In this document: one piece after another, positions 52,102-62,153 of the stretch
Numbering within the stretch: the first letter of the stretch is position 1
Layout: every line of letters starts with the position of its first letter
Assembly (NCBI GenBank): GCA_018825965.1
Contig: JAHKAA010000016.1
Coordinates: 1 to 64,000, forward strand
DNA: 64,000 nt
Origin: Gammaproteobacteria bacterium
GTDB lineage: Bacteria; Pseudomonadota; Gammaproteobacteria; Enterobacterales; Alteromonadaceae
Direction: 5' to 3'
Notes under the pieces: generated by a model
Database searches by the model: none
Seen by the model: the letters and a program-made list of their open reading frames with translations, nothing else
What the model was told of the DNA's origin: nothing
Position numbers and translations under genes: made by a program

Positions 52102-52785
52102 ATGAATGCTCTGCTGCAACAGCTACAGAACAGGCAACTGATCTGGCAGGCCAGTCAAACTGAAGCCCCTTATGAACATTGCCAAAGCACAGGTTTTACC
52201 GCTTTGGACAAGCTTCTGGGTGGCGGTTGGCCAGCGCATAATGTCGTTGAATTACAAAGCCATGGCGCTTGTGCTGAACTGCAATTGATCCAAAAAGCAC
52301 TGGCAGGATCCGGATCTGAGCTGTTGCAAGTCTGGATCAACCCACCAGCCAGCCTTTGTGCTGAGTATTTGTTGCAGCAAAAACGACCTTTGCATCAGAT
52401 ACTGCAACTGAATGCTCCCCACTCTGCGGATGCCCTCTGGGCGGCTGAACTTTGCTTAAAAAGTGGCAGTTGTATGGATGTCCTGCTGTGGCAAAACAGC
52501 TTAAATTTAACCCAGCTCAAACGTTTGCAGTTAGCGGCGGCACAAGGCCAAAGCCAGTTGTATTTTTTCCGCAAGGCACAATCTGAACAACAGCTGCTGC
52601 CCTGGGCTTTAAGTTTACAACTGACTCCGGCTACAACTGGCTTGCAGATCCGTATTCTGAAACGTAAAGGCGGCTGGCAACAACAAGAATTAGTGCTGCC
52701 ATGGGCAGAATTATATCCGCAGTTTATAAAGCCAGAGCTACAACACGAACAGCATGGCCGTCCCCCTTTATCACGAGTCAGCTGA
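52102..52785 (+). CDS. imuA: ImuA, SOS mutasome RecA-like protein
   Basis: 227 residues from the ATG after the LexA box. A RecA/SulA-like fold with 'GFTALDKLLGGGWPAHNVVELQS' near residues 32-54 marks the ImuA group, with a degenerate Walker A. ImuA partners ImuB and DnaE2 in translesion synthesis. It is first in a three-gene operon. Confidence 0.9.
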   Translation: MNALLQQLQNRQLIWQASQTEAPYEHCQSTGFTALDKLLGGGWPAHNVVELQSHGACAELQLIQKALAGSGSELLQVWINPPASLCAEYLLQQKRPLHQILQLNAPHSADALWAAELCLKSGSCMDVLLWQNSLNLTQLKRLQLAAAQGQSQLYFFRKAQSEQQLLPWALSLQLTPATTGLQIRILKRKGGWQQQELVLPWAELYPQFIKPELQHEQHGRPPLSRVS

Positions 52786-52796
52786 GGCTAAGTGTT

Positions 52797-54293
52797 ATGT
52801 CTGAGCGGATGGAGTTTTGGTTGTATTTATATTTCCCGCAGTTGCAGCTGGATAAGTTGTTAGTGCTGCAAAACACAACTACAGCCTTGTCAGGTCAGAA
52901 TAAAAGTAATAACTACCTCAATTTAACTGCACCTCTGGCGATAGTAGGCGCTGACCATCAGTTGCTGCAATTAAACTCAGCTGCGCGCCAGGCTGGCTTA
53001 ACTTTGGGCATGGGATTAGCTTCGGCCGCGTCTTTATGCCATCAACTGCAACTGGTGCCACATCAGGCTGAACAAGAACAGCAGCAACTGCAGCAGTTAG
53101 CCCAGTTGTTGTATCAATACTGTGGTGATATAGCGCTGCAAACTGATACAGCTTTAGTACTGAAGTTAAGCCCTATGCTGGCTTTGTATGGTGGCGCTAT
53201 GCAGTTCTGGCAACAGATACAACAAGTCTTGCAGCAAGCTGGTTATCAATACCATTTTGCGACAGCACAACAGCCTCTGGTCGCGCGTTTATTGGCACAA
53301 CAAGGCTGGGATCAGTTTTTACTGCAAAAGGATAAAATTCAGCAGCAACTCAAAGCCTTGCCACTGCAACAGGCTCAACTACCAGAAAAACTACTGGAAC
53401 AATTACAGCGGCTAGGGCTTGCCCGGCTTGATGATCTATTAAAGATCCCACAGGCTGAGCTGGTTCGGCGTTTTGGTGTTGAAATGCTGCAGTATTTGCA
53501 GCAACTGACAGGAGCCAAACCCGCTTTGCTGCAGTTTATTCAGCCAGTTGAGCAGTTTGAGCAACAACTGGAACTGCTGTATGAAATGGAGCGCAGCGAC
53601 CAGTTACTGGGGCCGCTGAAGCATTTATTTGGCTTATTGCAGCTGTATTTACAACAACGGGATCAACTGGCCTATCAGTTAGAACTTAGTTTATTACAGC
53701 GCCAGGATCAGCAACAACAGCTGCAATTGCATTCAGCTCAGGGCGAATATCAAAGCAAAGACTGGCTGAAGATCTGCGAATTGCAGCTGGAACGCTTAAA
53801 ACTGAAAAGGCCCGTGATCCAGCTGAAACTGATTTTAAGGCGCTGTGGGCCGCGTTACGCTCAGTACAACCCCCTTTTTGCCGGCAATTTGGGCGCCGGT
53901 AAAGAGCAGTTGTACTCAGCCTTGCAACTTTTGTCATTACTACAGGCCCGTTTGGGTAAGGAGCAGGTAAAAAGCCCTTGTTTACACAACGATTTATTGC
54001 CCGAGCAAGCCAGTAGCTATGCTGCTGCTTTAGAGCCACAAACTGCCATTGCCGGCTCTTTAGCTGCGGTGCGACCGGCATTTTTAGTGGAACCGCCTTT
54101 GACGCTTGATGCAGAGCAGCAACAGCAGTTGCAGCTACACTATGGCCCTGAACGCTTAAGCAGTGGCTGGTGGCAACAGCAAAGCCAACACCGCGATTAT
54201 TATGTAGCTCAGAATGCACAAGGCCAGTGGTTGTGGTTATATCGTGACTTGCAGCAGCCAGAGCAACTGTACCTGCAGGGGTATTTCAGCTGA
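52797..54293 (+). CDS. imuB: ImuB, Y-family polymerase-like mutasome protein
   Basis: 498 residues from 'MSERMEFWLYLYFPQLQLDK', 11 bp after imuA. It is a DinB/UmuC-like fold without the expected catalytic acidic cluster, so it acts as a scaffold that ties DnaE2 to the beta clamp. The sequence is unusually Gln-rich ('EQEQQQLQQLAQL', 'QRQDQQQQLQLH'). The stop overlaps the dnaE2 ATG (TGATG). An alternative start lies four codons later. Confidence 0.9.
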   Translation: MSERMEFWLYLYFPQLQLDKLLVLQNTTTALSGQNKSNNYLNLTAPLAIVGADHQLLQLNSAARQAGLTLGMGLASAASLCHQLQLVPHQAEQEQQQLQQLAQLLYQYCGDIALQTDTALVLKLSPMLALYGGAMQFWQQIQQVLQQAGYQYHFATAQQPLVARLLAQQGWDQFLLQKDKIQQQLKALPLQQAQLPEKLLEQLQRLGLARLDDLLKIPQAELVRRFGVEMLQYLQQLTGAKPALLQFIQPVEQFEQQLELLYEMERSDQLLGPLKHLFGLLQLYLQQRDQLAYQLELSLLQRQDQQQQLQLHSAQGEYQSKDWLKICELQLERLKLKRPVIQLKLILRRCGPRYAQYNPLFAGNLGAGKEQLYSALQLLSLLQARLGKEQVKSPCLHNDLLPEQASSYAAALEPQTAIAGSLAAVRPAFLVEPPLTLDAEQQQQLQLHYGPERLSSGWWQQQSQHRDYYVAQNAQGQWLWLYRDLQQPEQLYLQGYFS

Positions 54294-57200
54294 TGAAAAG
54301 CCCTGCCGCCATTAAAACTACTGGCTATGCCGAATTAGTCTGCCAGAGCCATTTTTCATTTCTGCAAGGCGCTTCCAGCCCGGCAGAATTAGTGCAGCAG
54401 GCCGCAGTTTTAGGCTACACAGCTTTGGCCATCACTGATGAGTGCTCGCTGGCAGGCGTAGTACGCGCTCACCATCAGATCAAAGAAAACCAGTTGCCGC
54501 TGAAACTGCTCATTGGCTCTTTACTGGTACTGAACCCACAGTTACGGCTGGTGTTACTCTGCCCGAACAAAACCGCCTACAGCGAGTTATGCCGTATTAT
54601 CACTCAGGCCAGACGTCGCGCTGAAAAAGGCTCTTACCAGTTAGCCGAATGGGATATTCAGCGTATTCAGCATTGTCAGATCCTCTGGCTGCCCAGTGGA
54701 GATCGTCAGACCGATCAGTACTGGGGCAACTGGTTACAGCAGCATCATGCAGCACGTTTATGGTTAGGTGCCAGCCGCAAATTACAAAGCCAGGATCAGT
54801 TTTATTTGCCCTACTGCCAGCAACTGGCGCAGCAGTTGCAACTGCCCTGCTGCGCTACAGGTGAAGTGTTAATGCATCAGGCCAGTCGCTTGCCTTTGCA
54901 ACATGCATTAAGCGCTATTAAAGCAGGCAAAGCTGTGCCTGATATGGCGAGGCAGCTGTTAAGCAACGCCGAACAAAGTTTAAGGCCTATCAAAAAACTC
55001 CAGCAGTTGTTTCCGGCAGAACTTTTAGACAACAGCCAGAAACTGGCTGATTTATGCAGCTTTTCATTGGATGAACTGAGTTACCAGTATCCGGCAGAAC
55101 TGGTACCTGAAGGCCTGACGGCCATGCAGCATTTACGAGCGCTGGTTAAAAAGGGTGAACAGCAACGTTTCCCTGAAGGCGTACCTGATGAAATACAGCA
55201 CACCATCAACAAAGAGCTGAATTTAATAGAACAGCTGAACTACCCCTACTATTTTTTAACTATTCACGATTTGGTGGTATTTGCACAGAAACAACAGATT
55301 TTGTATCAGGGCCGGGGTTCAGCGGCTAACTCAGTGGTGTGTTATTGCCTGGCGATTACGGCTGTGGATCCGCGCCAAATTCAGGTCTTAATTGAACGTT
55401 TTATTTCCATAGAGCGGGCCGAACCTCCTGATATAGATGTCGATTTTGAACATGAACGCCGTGAAGAGGTTATTCAGTATATTTACCGGAAATATGGCCG
55501 CGAACGCGCAGCGCTGGCTGCCACTGTAATTTGCTATCGCTTTAAAAGCGCCTTTCGGGATATCAGCAAAGCTTTGGGCTTTGAGTTGCATCAGGTGGAG
55601 TTTTTTTTAAAAAATCTGCACAGGCGCGATAAAAGCCAGCACTGGAGCAGCCAATTGACTCAGTTGGGGCTGGATCCACAAGCGAAAAAAGCTCAGCTTC
55701 TGGTGCAACTGGTGCAACAACTGGTCGGCATGCCACGGCATTTGTCGCAACATGTTGGGGGTTTTGTTATATCCCAGGGGCCTTTGTACGAGCTGGTGCC
55801 GGTGGAAAATGCAGCCATGGCCGATCGTACTGTGATCCAATGGGATAAAGATGATCTGGAATCATTAAAGCTACTAAAAGTAGATGTGCTGGCTTTAGGT
55901 ATGTTAAGCGCCATTCGTAAGACCTTTGATTTGGTCAGGCGTTACCAGAACACCGATTTAAGCATAGTGACTATCACCAAAGCAGGTGACGACCCCAAGG
56001 TGTATCAAGCTATTCAGAAGGCTGATACGGTAGGTTTATTTCAGATTGAATCACGGGCCCAGATGTCGATGCTGCCACGGCTTCGCCCGCACTGTTATTA
56101 CGACTTAGTGATCCAGATTGCCATAGTACGGCCTGGCCCTATTCAGGGCGATATGGTGCATCCTTATTTAAAACGCCGCCATGGCGAAGAAGCTGTGTCT
56201 TACCCTTCACCTGCTGTGCAAAGCGTGCTGGAACGCACTTTAGGTGTGCCTATTTTTCAGGAGCAAGTGATTAAACTGGCGATGGTCGCAGCTGGTTTTA
56301 GTGGCGGTGAAGCCGATCAGCTACGCCGTGCTATGGCCAGCTGGAAAAAAACCGGCGAATTGATTCAGTTTAAGCAAAAATTGATCGATGGCATGTTAAA
56401 CAGAGGCTATCAGCAAGACTTTGCCGAACGTATTTACCAGCAAATTTGTGGTTTTGGTGAATATGGTTTTCCCGAATCGCATTCAGCCAGTTTTGCTGTG
56501 CTGGCTTATGTATCGGCTTACTTAAAACACTATTACCCTGTGGCTTTTTATGTGGCTTTGCTTAATAGCCAGCCTATGGGGTTTTACGCACCCAGCCAGT
56601 TGATCCAGGATGCCCGTATGCATGATGTAGAGGTGCTGCCGGTTTGTGTGAATCAATCCGACTGGGATCATTTAATGGTTCCTGCCTCTTCTGCAGCTAA
56701 ATCGGCTTTTGCAATTCGTTTAGGCTTGCGACTGGTGAAAGGTTTAAGCCGGCAAGGTGCACAGCTGCTGCTGGAACACAGACCCACAGCAGGTTATCAG
56801 CAACTGGCTGAAGTAGCACAACCGGGTTTGTCCGATAGTGATTTAACAGCCCTTGCCAGTGCCAATGCTTTGCAACAACTGTCGGGACAACGGTATCAGG
56901 CACGCTGGCAACTGTTGGATCAGCAACATAAATTGCCATTATTAGCCGCCGAACCTTACCAAACCCAGTACCAGTTGCCTATACCCACAGAGCTCTCTGA
57001 AGTAGTCGAAGATTATCAAAGCACAGGCCTGAGTTTACGCACTCACCCTGTTCAATTATTAAAGCAACAAGGGGTGTTGGGGAAATTTGCACAGGCAGCC
57101 GAGCTGGACAGACTGAACCATAAGTCGGTGGTGACTGTAATAGGTTTAGTCACAGCACGACAAAGCCCTGGGACAGCGTCGGGCGTGACTTTTATGACGC

Positions 57201-57406
57201 TGGAAGATGGCACAGGTTTTAGCAATGTAGTGGTCTGGTCGGCTACAGCTTCGGCGCAGCGCCAGCCGTATTTAAAATCTAAACTATTGAAGGTTAATGG
57301 CATTCTGGAGAAAAAAGACGGGGTGATTCATATTATCGCCGGGCGTTTAACCGACCTGACGCCTTTGTTAGGATCACTGAAATCCTACTCCAGAGAGTTT
57401 CACTAA
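54293..57406 (+). CDS. dnaE2: DnaE2 error-prone DNA polymerase III alpha subunit
   Basis: The 1037-residue protein starts 1 bp overlapping imuB. The PHP domain opens 'AELVCQSHFSFLQGASSPAELV'. The polymerase core carries 'RGSAANSVVCYCL' and 'PPDIDVDFEHERREEVIQYI' with catalytic Asp residues, then 'GLFQIESRAQM' and 'GFGEYGFPESHSASFA'. An OB-fold segment closes the protein. The length and missing C-terminal tau-binding region fit DnaE2, the SOS mutagenic polymerase, rather than DnaE1. Confidence 0.95.
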   Translation: MKSPAAIKTTGYAELVCQSHFSFLQGASSPAELVQQAAVLGYTALAITDECSLAGVVRAHHQIKENQLPLKLLIGSLLVLNPQLRLVLLCPNKTAYSELCRIITQARRRAEKGSYQLAEWDIQRIQHCQILWLPSGDRQTDQYWGNWLQQHHAARLWLGASRKLQSQDQFYLPYCQQLAQQLQLPCCATGEVLMHQASRLPLQHALSAIKAGKAVPDMARQLLSNAEQSLRPIKKLQQLFPAELLDNSQKLADLCSFSLDELSYQYPAELVPEGLTAMQHLRALVKKGEQQRFPEGVPDEIQHTINKELNLIEQLNYPYYFLTIHDLVVFAQKQQILYQGRGSAANSVVCYCLAITAVDPRQIQVLIERFISIERAEPPDIDVDFEHERREEVIQYIYRKYGRERAALAATVICYRFKSAFRDISKALGFELHQVEFFLKNLHRRDKSQHWSSQLTQLGLDPQAKKAQLLVQLVQQLVGMPRHLSQHVGGFVISQGPLYELVPVENAAMADRTVIQWDKDDLESLKLLKVDVLALGMLSAIRKTFDLVRRYQNTDLSIVTITKAGDDPKVYQAIQKADTVGLFQIESRAQMSMLPRLRPHCYYDLVIQIAIVRPGPIQGDMVHPYLKRRHGEEAVSYPSPAVQSVLERTLGVPIFQEQVIKLAMVAAGFSGGEADQLRRAMASWKKTGELIQFKQKLIDGMLNRGYQQDFAERIYQQICGFGEYGFPESHSASFAVLAYVSAYLKHYYPVAFYVALLNSQPMGFYAPSQLIQDARMHDVEVLPVCVNQSDWDHLMVPASSAAKSAFAIRLGLRLVKGLSRQGAQLLLEHRPTAGYQQLAEVAQPGLSDSDLTALASANALQQLSGQRYQARWQLLDQQHKLPLLAAEPYQTQYQLPIPTELSEVVEDYQSTGLSLRTHPVQLLKQQGVLGKFAQAAELDRLNHKSVVTVIGLVTARQSPGTASGVTFMTLEDGTGFSNVVVWSATASAQRQPYLKSKLLKVNGILEKKDGVIHIIAGRLTDLTPLLGSLKSYSREFH

Positions 57407-57430
57407 TATTAATCAGAACGAATAAAAACC

Positions 57431-57829
57431 ATGTGGGCACCTAAAAGCAATAAACAACACAGACCTTACCGGGTGAAAAAAACCGGTATTAAAGATGAAA
57501 ACATCGACCGGCAAATTTTGGTCTTGCATCAGGCTATAGCTGCCAAATTACTGACAGAGCCTGATTTGCTCGAACAGGTGAAAGCCAAACTGGAAGAGCG
57601 ACGCGACAACGGCTAGTTGGGCTATGGGGCTTATTTACACTGGGTTTCTGTGCTGGAGTTGTATCAGCAACCAGCACAATTTTGTGCAGGTATCATTGAA
57701 GACAGCCCTTATTTACGTAAATTACGTCGCCGCACTCCTTTTGTCGGTATTTTAACTGAGCAAGAGCGGCAACAGGCTTTACAGCAAGACGCTATGGGAG
57801 ATCTGGAGCAGGTTCTGGTTGATTTTTAA
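57431..57829 (+). pseudogene. Conserved small protein split by an amber codon
   Basis: Two adjacent frames are in register. The first reads 'MWAPKSNKQHRPYRVKKTG' ... 'KLEERRDNG', then TAG (57614-57616), then 'LGYGAYLHWVSVLELYQQP' ... 'FVGILTEQERQQAL'. Together they give a 132-residue protein resembling uncharacterised single proteins that I recall from Shewanella and relatives. A single C-to-T change (CAG to TAG) would explain the stop. It could be a recent pseudogene, a sequencing error or, less likely, read-through; a restart at TTG 57617 could also give a separate C-terminal piece. Confidence 0.65.
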
Positions 57830-57907
57830 CAACAAGTCCTGAAGAACACCTTGCCAAATCAGCAGCTTGCTCAGACAATCAACCATAGCTTTTTCTATTG
57901 GTATCTT

Positions 57908-58708
57908 ATGCACGATCACAGTTTTTTACATAAACTCCGCTCCAGTCTGGCTCATCAGCTCGACCCTGTATTGTATTCAGGCCGCGGCATGTCTCCGCTG
58001 AATATAGCCATAGCCTTGGTGATTTTGGCTGGTATTCTGCTGGCTATTATTCAAACCGAACCTCATATCCGCCAGGGCCATGAACACTGGTTTCGTTACA
58101 CTGAATTGGCTTTAGGTTCGCTGTTTTTGCTGGAGTATCTGGCGAGGCTCTGGACCTGTATTGAAAATGATTCGATAAAAAGCCGCTGGCAACATTTCTT
58201 TTCATTTTTTGCTATGGCTGATTTATTGGCCATAGTAGTGGCCTTTTCACTTTATATGGGCAATGGCGGCGTCATTTTACGTCTGGTATTACTGATCCGG
58301 GTGGTGCGACTGGCACGGTTAGGCCGTTTTTCTACAGCGTTGGAATGTATAGCTGTCGCTATCCGTAGCCGCACTTATGAGCTGCTGGTCAGTGGTATTT
58401 TTGGTGTCATTGTTTTACTTTTTGCCGCCACTTGCCTCTATCTGGTGGAAGGCGATATTCAACCTGAAGCTTTTGGCTCTATACCCCGCGCAACCTGGTG
58501 GGCTGTCGCAACTTTAACTACTGTAGGTTATGGCGATGTCTACCCTATTACCCTGCTTGGCCGTATTCTGGCTGGTATTACTGCGGTCACAGGGATATGT
58601 ATGATTGCCGTGCCCACAGGTATTCTGGCATCGGCTTTTAGTGATGCCATTAAAGAAGCCAAAGAAAAACACCGCCGCCTGCCAAAAGTGCTGGATCGTG
58701 AAATTTGA
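57908..58708 (+). CDS. Voltage-gated potassium channel-like protein
   Basis: About 266 residues from ATG 57908 (a TTG at 57851 would add 19). Six membrane helices are seen. S4 is Arg-rich ('LRLVLLIRVVRLARLGRF'), and the pore loop ends in the potassium filter 'TVGYGD'. 'AVPTGILASAF' follows in S6. It is a Kv-type bacterial channel with a short cytoplasmic tail. It lies downstream of the amber-split gene in its own unit. Confidence 0.9.
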   Translation: MHDHSFLHKLRSSLAHQLDPVLYSGRGMSPLNIAIALVILAGILLAIIQTEPHIRQGHEHWFRYTELALGSLFLLEYLARLWTCIENDSIKSRWQHFFSFFAMADLLAIVVAFSLYMGNGGVILRLVLLIRVVRLARLGRFSTALECIAVAIRSRTYELLVSGIFGVIVLLFAATCLYLVEGDIQPEAFGSIPRATWWAVATLTTVGYGDVYPITLLGRILAGITAVTGICMIAVPTGILASAFSDAIKEAKEKHRRLPKVLDREI

Positions 58709-58769
58709 TGAAACCACCACAGTTTTTTTGCTAAATTAAACAGGCCTTGTTTTGCCAAAGTGAGTGTAA

Positions 58770-59510
58770 ATGCGCCCCTGGTTGCTGATCATTAGTATTT
58801 TTTGTAGTGCGGGTTTTGCAACTTCCGCTGAAAAAACGACCTACAGTCTGGGGACGCACAATATCAGCTATAAACCCCACTACGACTTTAATACCCCTGA
58901 AACCGACAGCTTTGCTGAAGCTTTATTGCAACTTTTTGCAACTCATCAGCACATTCAGTTTAAGGTCGTAAATTTACCCGGCAAAAGATTAAATTTTGAA
59001 GACGAAGTGGATTTTATCTATCCGGACAATCCACTGTGGCGACAGGCAAGGCAGCACCAGCCTGAGCTATTTTTTAGCCAAAGTGCAGTCCATATACTCG
59101 GAACCACCATGGTGCCGGTGTTGCGCCAGCATCTGCCGCTGAATAAAGTGAAAAGCATTGCAGTACCACGAGGTTTTACTCCGGATCATTTACTTAAAGT
59201 ACAACCTGCTTATGGTTTTAAATTAGTAGAAACTCCGGATGCTGAGTCGGCCCTGAAGATGGTACTGATGGGCCGGGTGGACGCCGCCGATGTTGAACTT
59301 AATGTGGCTAACTTCTTATTAGGGCAAATGCAGCAAGCCGGCACTTTAGTACCAGGCACTGCATTGCCATTTTCCCCGGTCAGTTTTCACTTATCCAGCG
59401 CCAGACATCCGGAACTGATCCAGGCTTTTGACCAATTTTTACACAGTCACAGCCAACAAATAAAACAACTTAAACAGCACTACAAACTGCAGGAAAGTTT
59501 AACTGATTAA
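58770..59510 (+). CDS. Periplasmic substrate-binding protein (SBP3-like)
   Basis: The 246-residue protein has a signal peptide (about 1-20). Its fold pattern is that of family 3 periplasmic binding proteins: 'FAEALLQLFATHQHIQFKVVNLPGKR' and 'IAVPRGFTPDHLLK' ... 'ESALKMVLMGRVDAADVEL'. No transporter genes adjoin, so it may be an orphan or a signalling protein. Ligand unknown. Confidence 0.8.
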   Translation: MRPWLLIISIFCSAGFATSAEKTTYSLGTHNISYKPHYDFNTPETDSFAEALLQLFATHQHIQFKVVNLPGKRLNFEDEVDFIYPDNPLWRQARQHQPELFFSQSAVHILGTTMVPVLRQHLPLNKVKSIAVPRGFTPDHLLKVQPAYGFKLVETPDAESALKMVLMGRVDAADVELNVANFLLGQMQQAGTLVPGTALPFSPVSFHLSSARHPELIQAFDQFLHSHSQQIKQLKQHYKLQESLTD

Positions 59511-59546
59511 GGTCCTGTAGCTTCTGCCACCACAAACAAAAAACCA

Positions 59547-60281
59547 TTACAAGTTCTGCAGGCTCTTGCGGCCAAAACTTAACACTGTACTGAATACCAT
59601 CAGAAATAACCCCAGCAATTGCAGCACTGTGTTGCCAACACGCTCAACCTTATGACCGCCCTTGTACATAAAGGTACGGCTGCCTCCTTCCGCTGGACGA
59701 ACATAATACTCGCCTTTATGTTCAAAACTCAGCTCGGAGATTTGCGCCAACCTTTTATACATCAGCTGTTCCTGCTCTGCCTTCGCGTTTATCGATTGGC
59801 GTATTGCCTCGTCCGACCCCCTGCTGATAGGAAAATAACGATCCCAGTCTGTAAATACAAAAGCCGATTCGCCTGGCAGCACCACACCTTGAGATTGATA
59901 CTGATAGAGTTTTTCCGGAAAGCATAAGGCCTGAAAACCGGCATAAAAACAGGCGGCCCCTAAGGCAAAAATAAAACTTAAACTCAGCACTAACACTGCA
60001 GAGTGACGCTGCTGCTTTTGATTTTTCTGTTTCACAAAATGCTCAATATCCGCTATGGCCGTCAGTTGCTGCAGTTCTTCAACTGAAAAAGCCGCGACAA
60101 AATGTGGCAACGGCGTCTCAACGGCATTTAGCAAACGACGAAAAACATCGTTAGAAGGTAAAGATTTATCATTTTCAAGTTTGGACAAATAAGACTGTTC
60201 AATGCCAATTTGTTCAGCAAGTTGCGGCTGGCTTAATGCCATAGCTGCACGCTTTTCTCTGATATATTCACCTAAGGTCAT
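59547..60281 (-). CDS. XRE helix-turn-helix protein with membrane segments
   Basis: The 244-residue protein has an N-terminal XRE DNA-binding domain ('LSQPQLAEQIGIEQSYLSKLENDKSLPS', residues about 17-44), a first membrane helix (about 93-115), a periplasmic region, and a C-terminal membrane helix. A membrane-bound regulator is implied, sensing the envelope. Target genes are not visible here. Confidence 0.85.
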   Translation of the reverse strand: MTLGEYIREKRAAMALSQPQLAEQIGIEQSYLSKLENDKSLPSNDVFRRLLNAVETPLPHFVAAFSVEELQQLTAIADIEHFVKQKNQKQQRHSAVLVLSLSFIFALGAACFYAGFQALCFPEKLYQYQSQGVVLPGESAFVFTDWDRYFPISRGSDEAIRQSINAKAEQEQLMYKRLAQISELSFEHKGEYYVRPAEGGSRTFMYKGGHKVERVGNTVLQLLGLFLMVFSTVLSFGRKSLQNL

Positions 60282-60426
60282 GACAGTTCCTTGTTGATTG
60301 AAGTCCTGAGTATGCTTATGAATTCCTTCAGAAATAGGAAGCAGAATAGCGGGGAATAATAATGAATCTTCAGAATAGTGTCACATTCAGCCGGCTTTTT
60401 TCCAATTGATGCTCATTAACCCGCTC

Positions 60427-61011
60427 TCACAGGTGCAACCAATGCGCTAACTCCAGCAGATCATCCACGACGACATCAGCCAGCTCTGCATACATATGGT
60501 TATCACCATAACGGTATAAACAACAATAAGCACCTGCGTTGCGGGCTGTTTGGATATCAAACAAATAGTCGCCTACATAAAGTATTTGATCAGGAGCGAC
60601 GCCCAACTGTTCAGCTATCAGCCACAAGCCTTCAGGCTGAGGTTTAGCCGGAGCGTCGTCGCGGGTCAGCACCAAATCAATAGGAATATTCAGCGCCTGC
60701 ATACATAAATCTGTGGCCTGGCGCATATTGCGGGTTAAGATGGCCATCGGCATATTCTGCTGCTTCAGTTGCTGTAGCAACACCTCAGCATTCGGCATCC
60801 AGCTGGCGTTACGCGCCCCCTCAAGTTCAAAGTCGATAATAATCCGCTCTGCCTGTTGTTTCTTCAAAGCACAATCTAAGCTGGCTAAATGCTCCAGGAT
60901 CAGTGTGTGCTCAGGCCAGCCTAAACGGCGACGCAGCTCGGAAAAATCCAGTCTGGAGTCCACCAAAGTGCCATCCAGATCAAAAACTACAGCTTTAATG
61001 TTTTTATTCAA
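60427..61011 (-). CDS. HAD-family phosphatase
   Basis: The 194-residue protein shows the HAD motif I 'VVFDLDGTLVDS' (residues 8-19), motif II 'AILTRN', a Lys in 'PAKPQPEGL', and motif IV 'YVGDYLFDI'. The small cap fits phosphoglycolate-phosphatase-like members. Substrate unknown. Confidence 0.88.
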   Translation of the reverse strand: MNKNIKAVVFDLDGTLVDSRLDFSELRRRLGWPEHTLILEHLASLDCALKKQQAERIIIDFELEGARNASWMPNAEVLLQQLKQQNMPMAILTRNMRQATDLCMQALNIPIDLVLTRDDAPAKPQPEGLWLIAEQLGVAPDQILYVGDYLFDIQTARNAGAYCCLYRYGDNHMYAELADVVVDDLLELAHWLHL

Positions 61012-61075
61012 GGTTCATCTCTTACACTCTTTATGGCCGACATCTGAGTACGTACAAAACCACCACATAGCCCAG

Positions 61076-61990
61076 TTAAACAGCTGACCAGACTTTTAAC
61101 CAGGGATAGTGACTAAAAGCTTCACTAAACCATTGCAGTGCTTTGCCCTGACTTTGTTTTTGCCAGGCCAGATACAACATGGCTTTTTCGCGTGGAATGC
61201 TGGTTTTTTTGGCGATTAATAAACCTCTGGCTAATTCATCCTGAATTAAATGTTTTGGTAAAAAACCAACCCCTAACCCCTGCACCTGAGCAGCAATTTT
61301 GGCCTGCATTGAACTGACTCTGAGTACGCGGCGGGTGGTAAATAAGCCGGAACTACGTTTAGGTGCATCCAAAGCCGAATCCGACACCACTATAGCTGTT
61401 TCCTGCTCTACATCCGCTAAATCAATTTGTCTGTTGATATTGGCCAGTTCATGTTGCGGCGACAACGCAAACACAAACTCTACTTCGCCAATTGGCACCA
61501 GTTCGTATTTTCCTTTGGGCATATCGGCCGATACCCCCAAAGCAATGTGAGCCCGACCAGTTTCCAAAGCCTCCCAGCCACCACCTAAGACTTCTTCACG
61601 CATACTGACTTCCGTCATTTTGCCAAGCGCCATAAATTCATGAATAAGGCTCAACACAGGCGGATAGGGCACTATGCTGTCTTTGGCTATTACAAACTGT
61701 GTTTCCCAGCCGGTATCCACTTGCTTAATTGCATCCTGTAACCGGCTGGCGGCTTGCACTAATTCACGACCCTGTTGCAGCAGTAACAGACCAGCTGGTG
61801 TCAGCTGTGCTTTTTGTTTGGAACGGTCAAACAGCTGCACTTCCAGATCTGCCTCAAGTTTGGCTATGGTATAGCTAAGGGCTGAAGGCACTTTGTATAA
61901 GTGTTCAGCCGCAGCGGCAAAGCTGCCCTTGCGGTCGATAGCATCCAGCGCACGCAAAGCGTCCAGCGTCAGAATAGGATGATTGGCCAT
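61076..61990 (-). CDS. LysR-family transcriptional regulator
   Basis: About 304 residues from 'MANHPILTLDALRALDAIDRKG', behind GAAGG. The longer frame is rejected. An N-terminal LysR helix-turn-helix ('GSFAAAAEHLYKVPSALSYTIAKLE') and a ligand-binding C-terminal half follow. It is divergent from doxX (164 bp apart), so it probably controls the doxX-pirin pair, as related DoxX/pirin regulators are arranged. Confidence 0.9.
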   Translation of the reverse strand: MANHPILTLDALRALDAIDRKGSFAAAAEHLYKVPSALSYTIAKLEADLEVQLFDRSKQKAQLTPAGLLLLQQGRELVQAASRLQDAIKQVDTGWETQFVIAKDSIVPYPPVLSLIHEFMALGKMTEVSMREEVLGGGWEALETGRAHIALGVSADMPKGKYELVPIGEVEFVFALSPQHELANINRQIDLADVEQETAIVVSDSALDAPKRSSGLFTTRRVLRVSSMQAKIAAQVQGLGVGFLPKHLIQDELARGLLIAKKTSIPREKAMLYLAWQKQSQGKALQWFSEAFSHYPWLKVWSAV

Positions 61991-62153
61991 AATACCTTCA
62001 TTTTCATGTTCAAATATTTTGAATGATGAACTCAGTTTATTCCGCTTTTTTATAAATGCAAGCCGTTCTAAAGTACAGACATCGGAACTGACAAGCGGTT
62101 TAAAGCAGTCTGACAACCCTAACTTAAGGTCAATTTATTTAAAGGTGAATATT

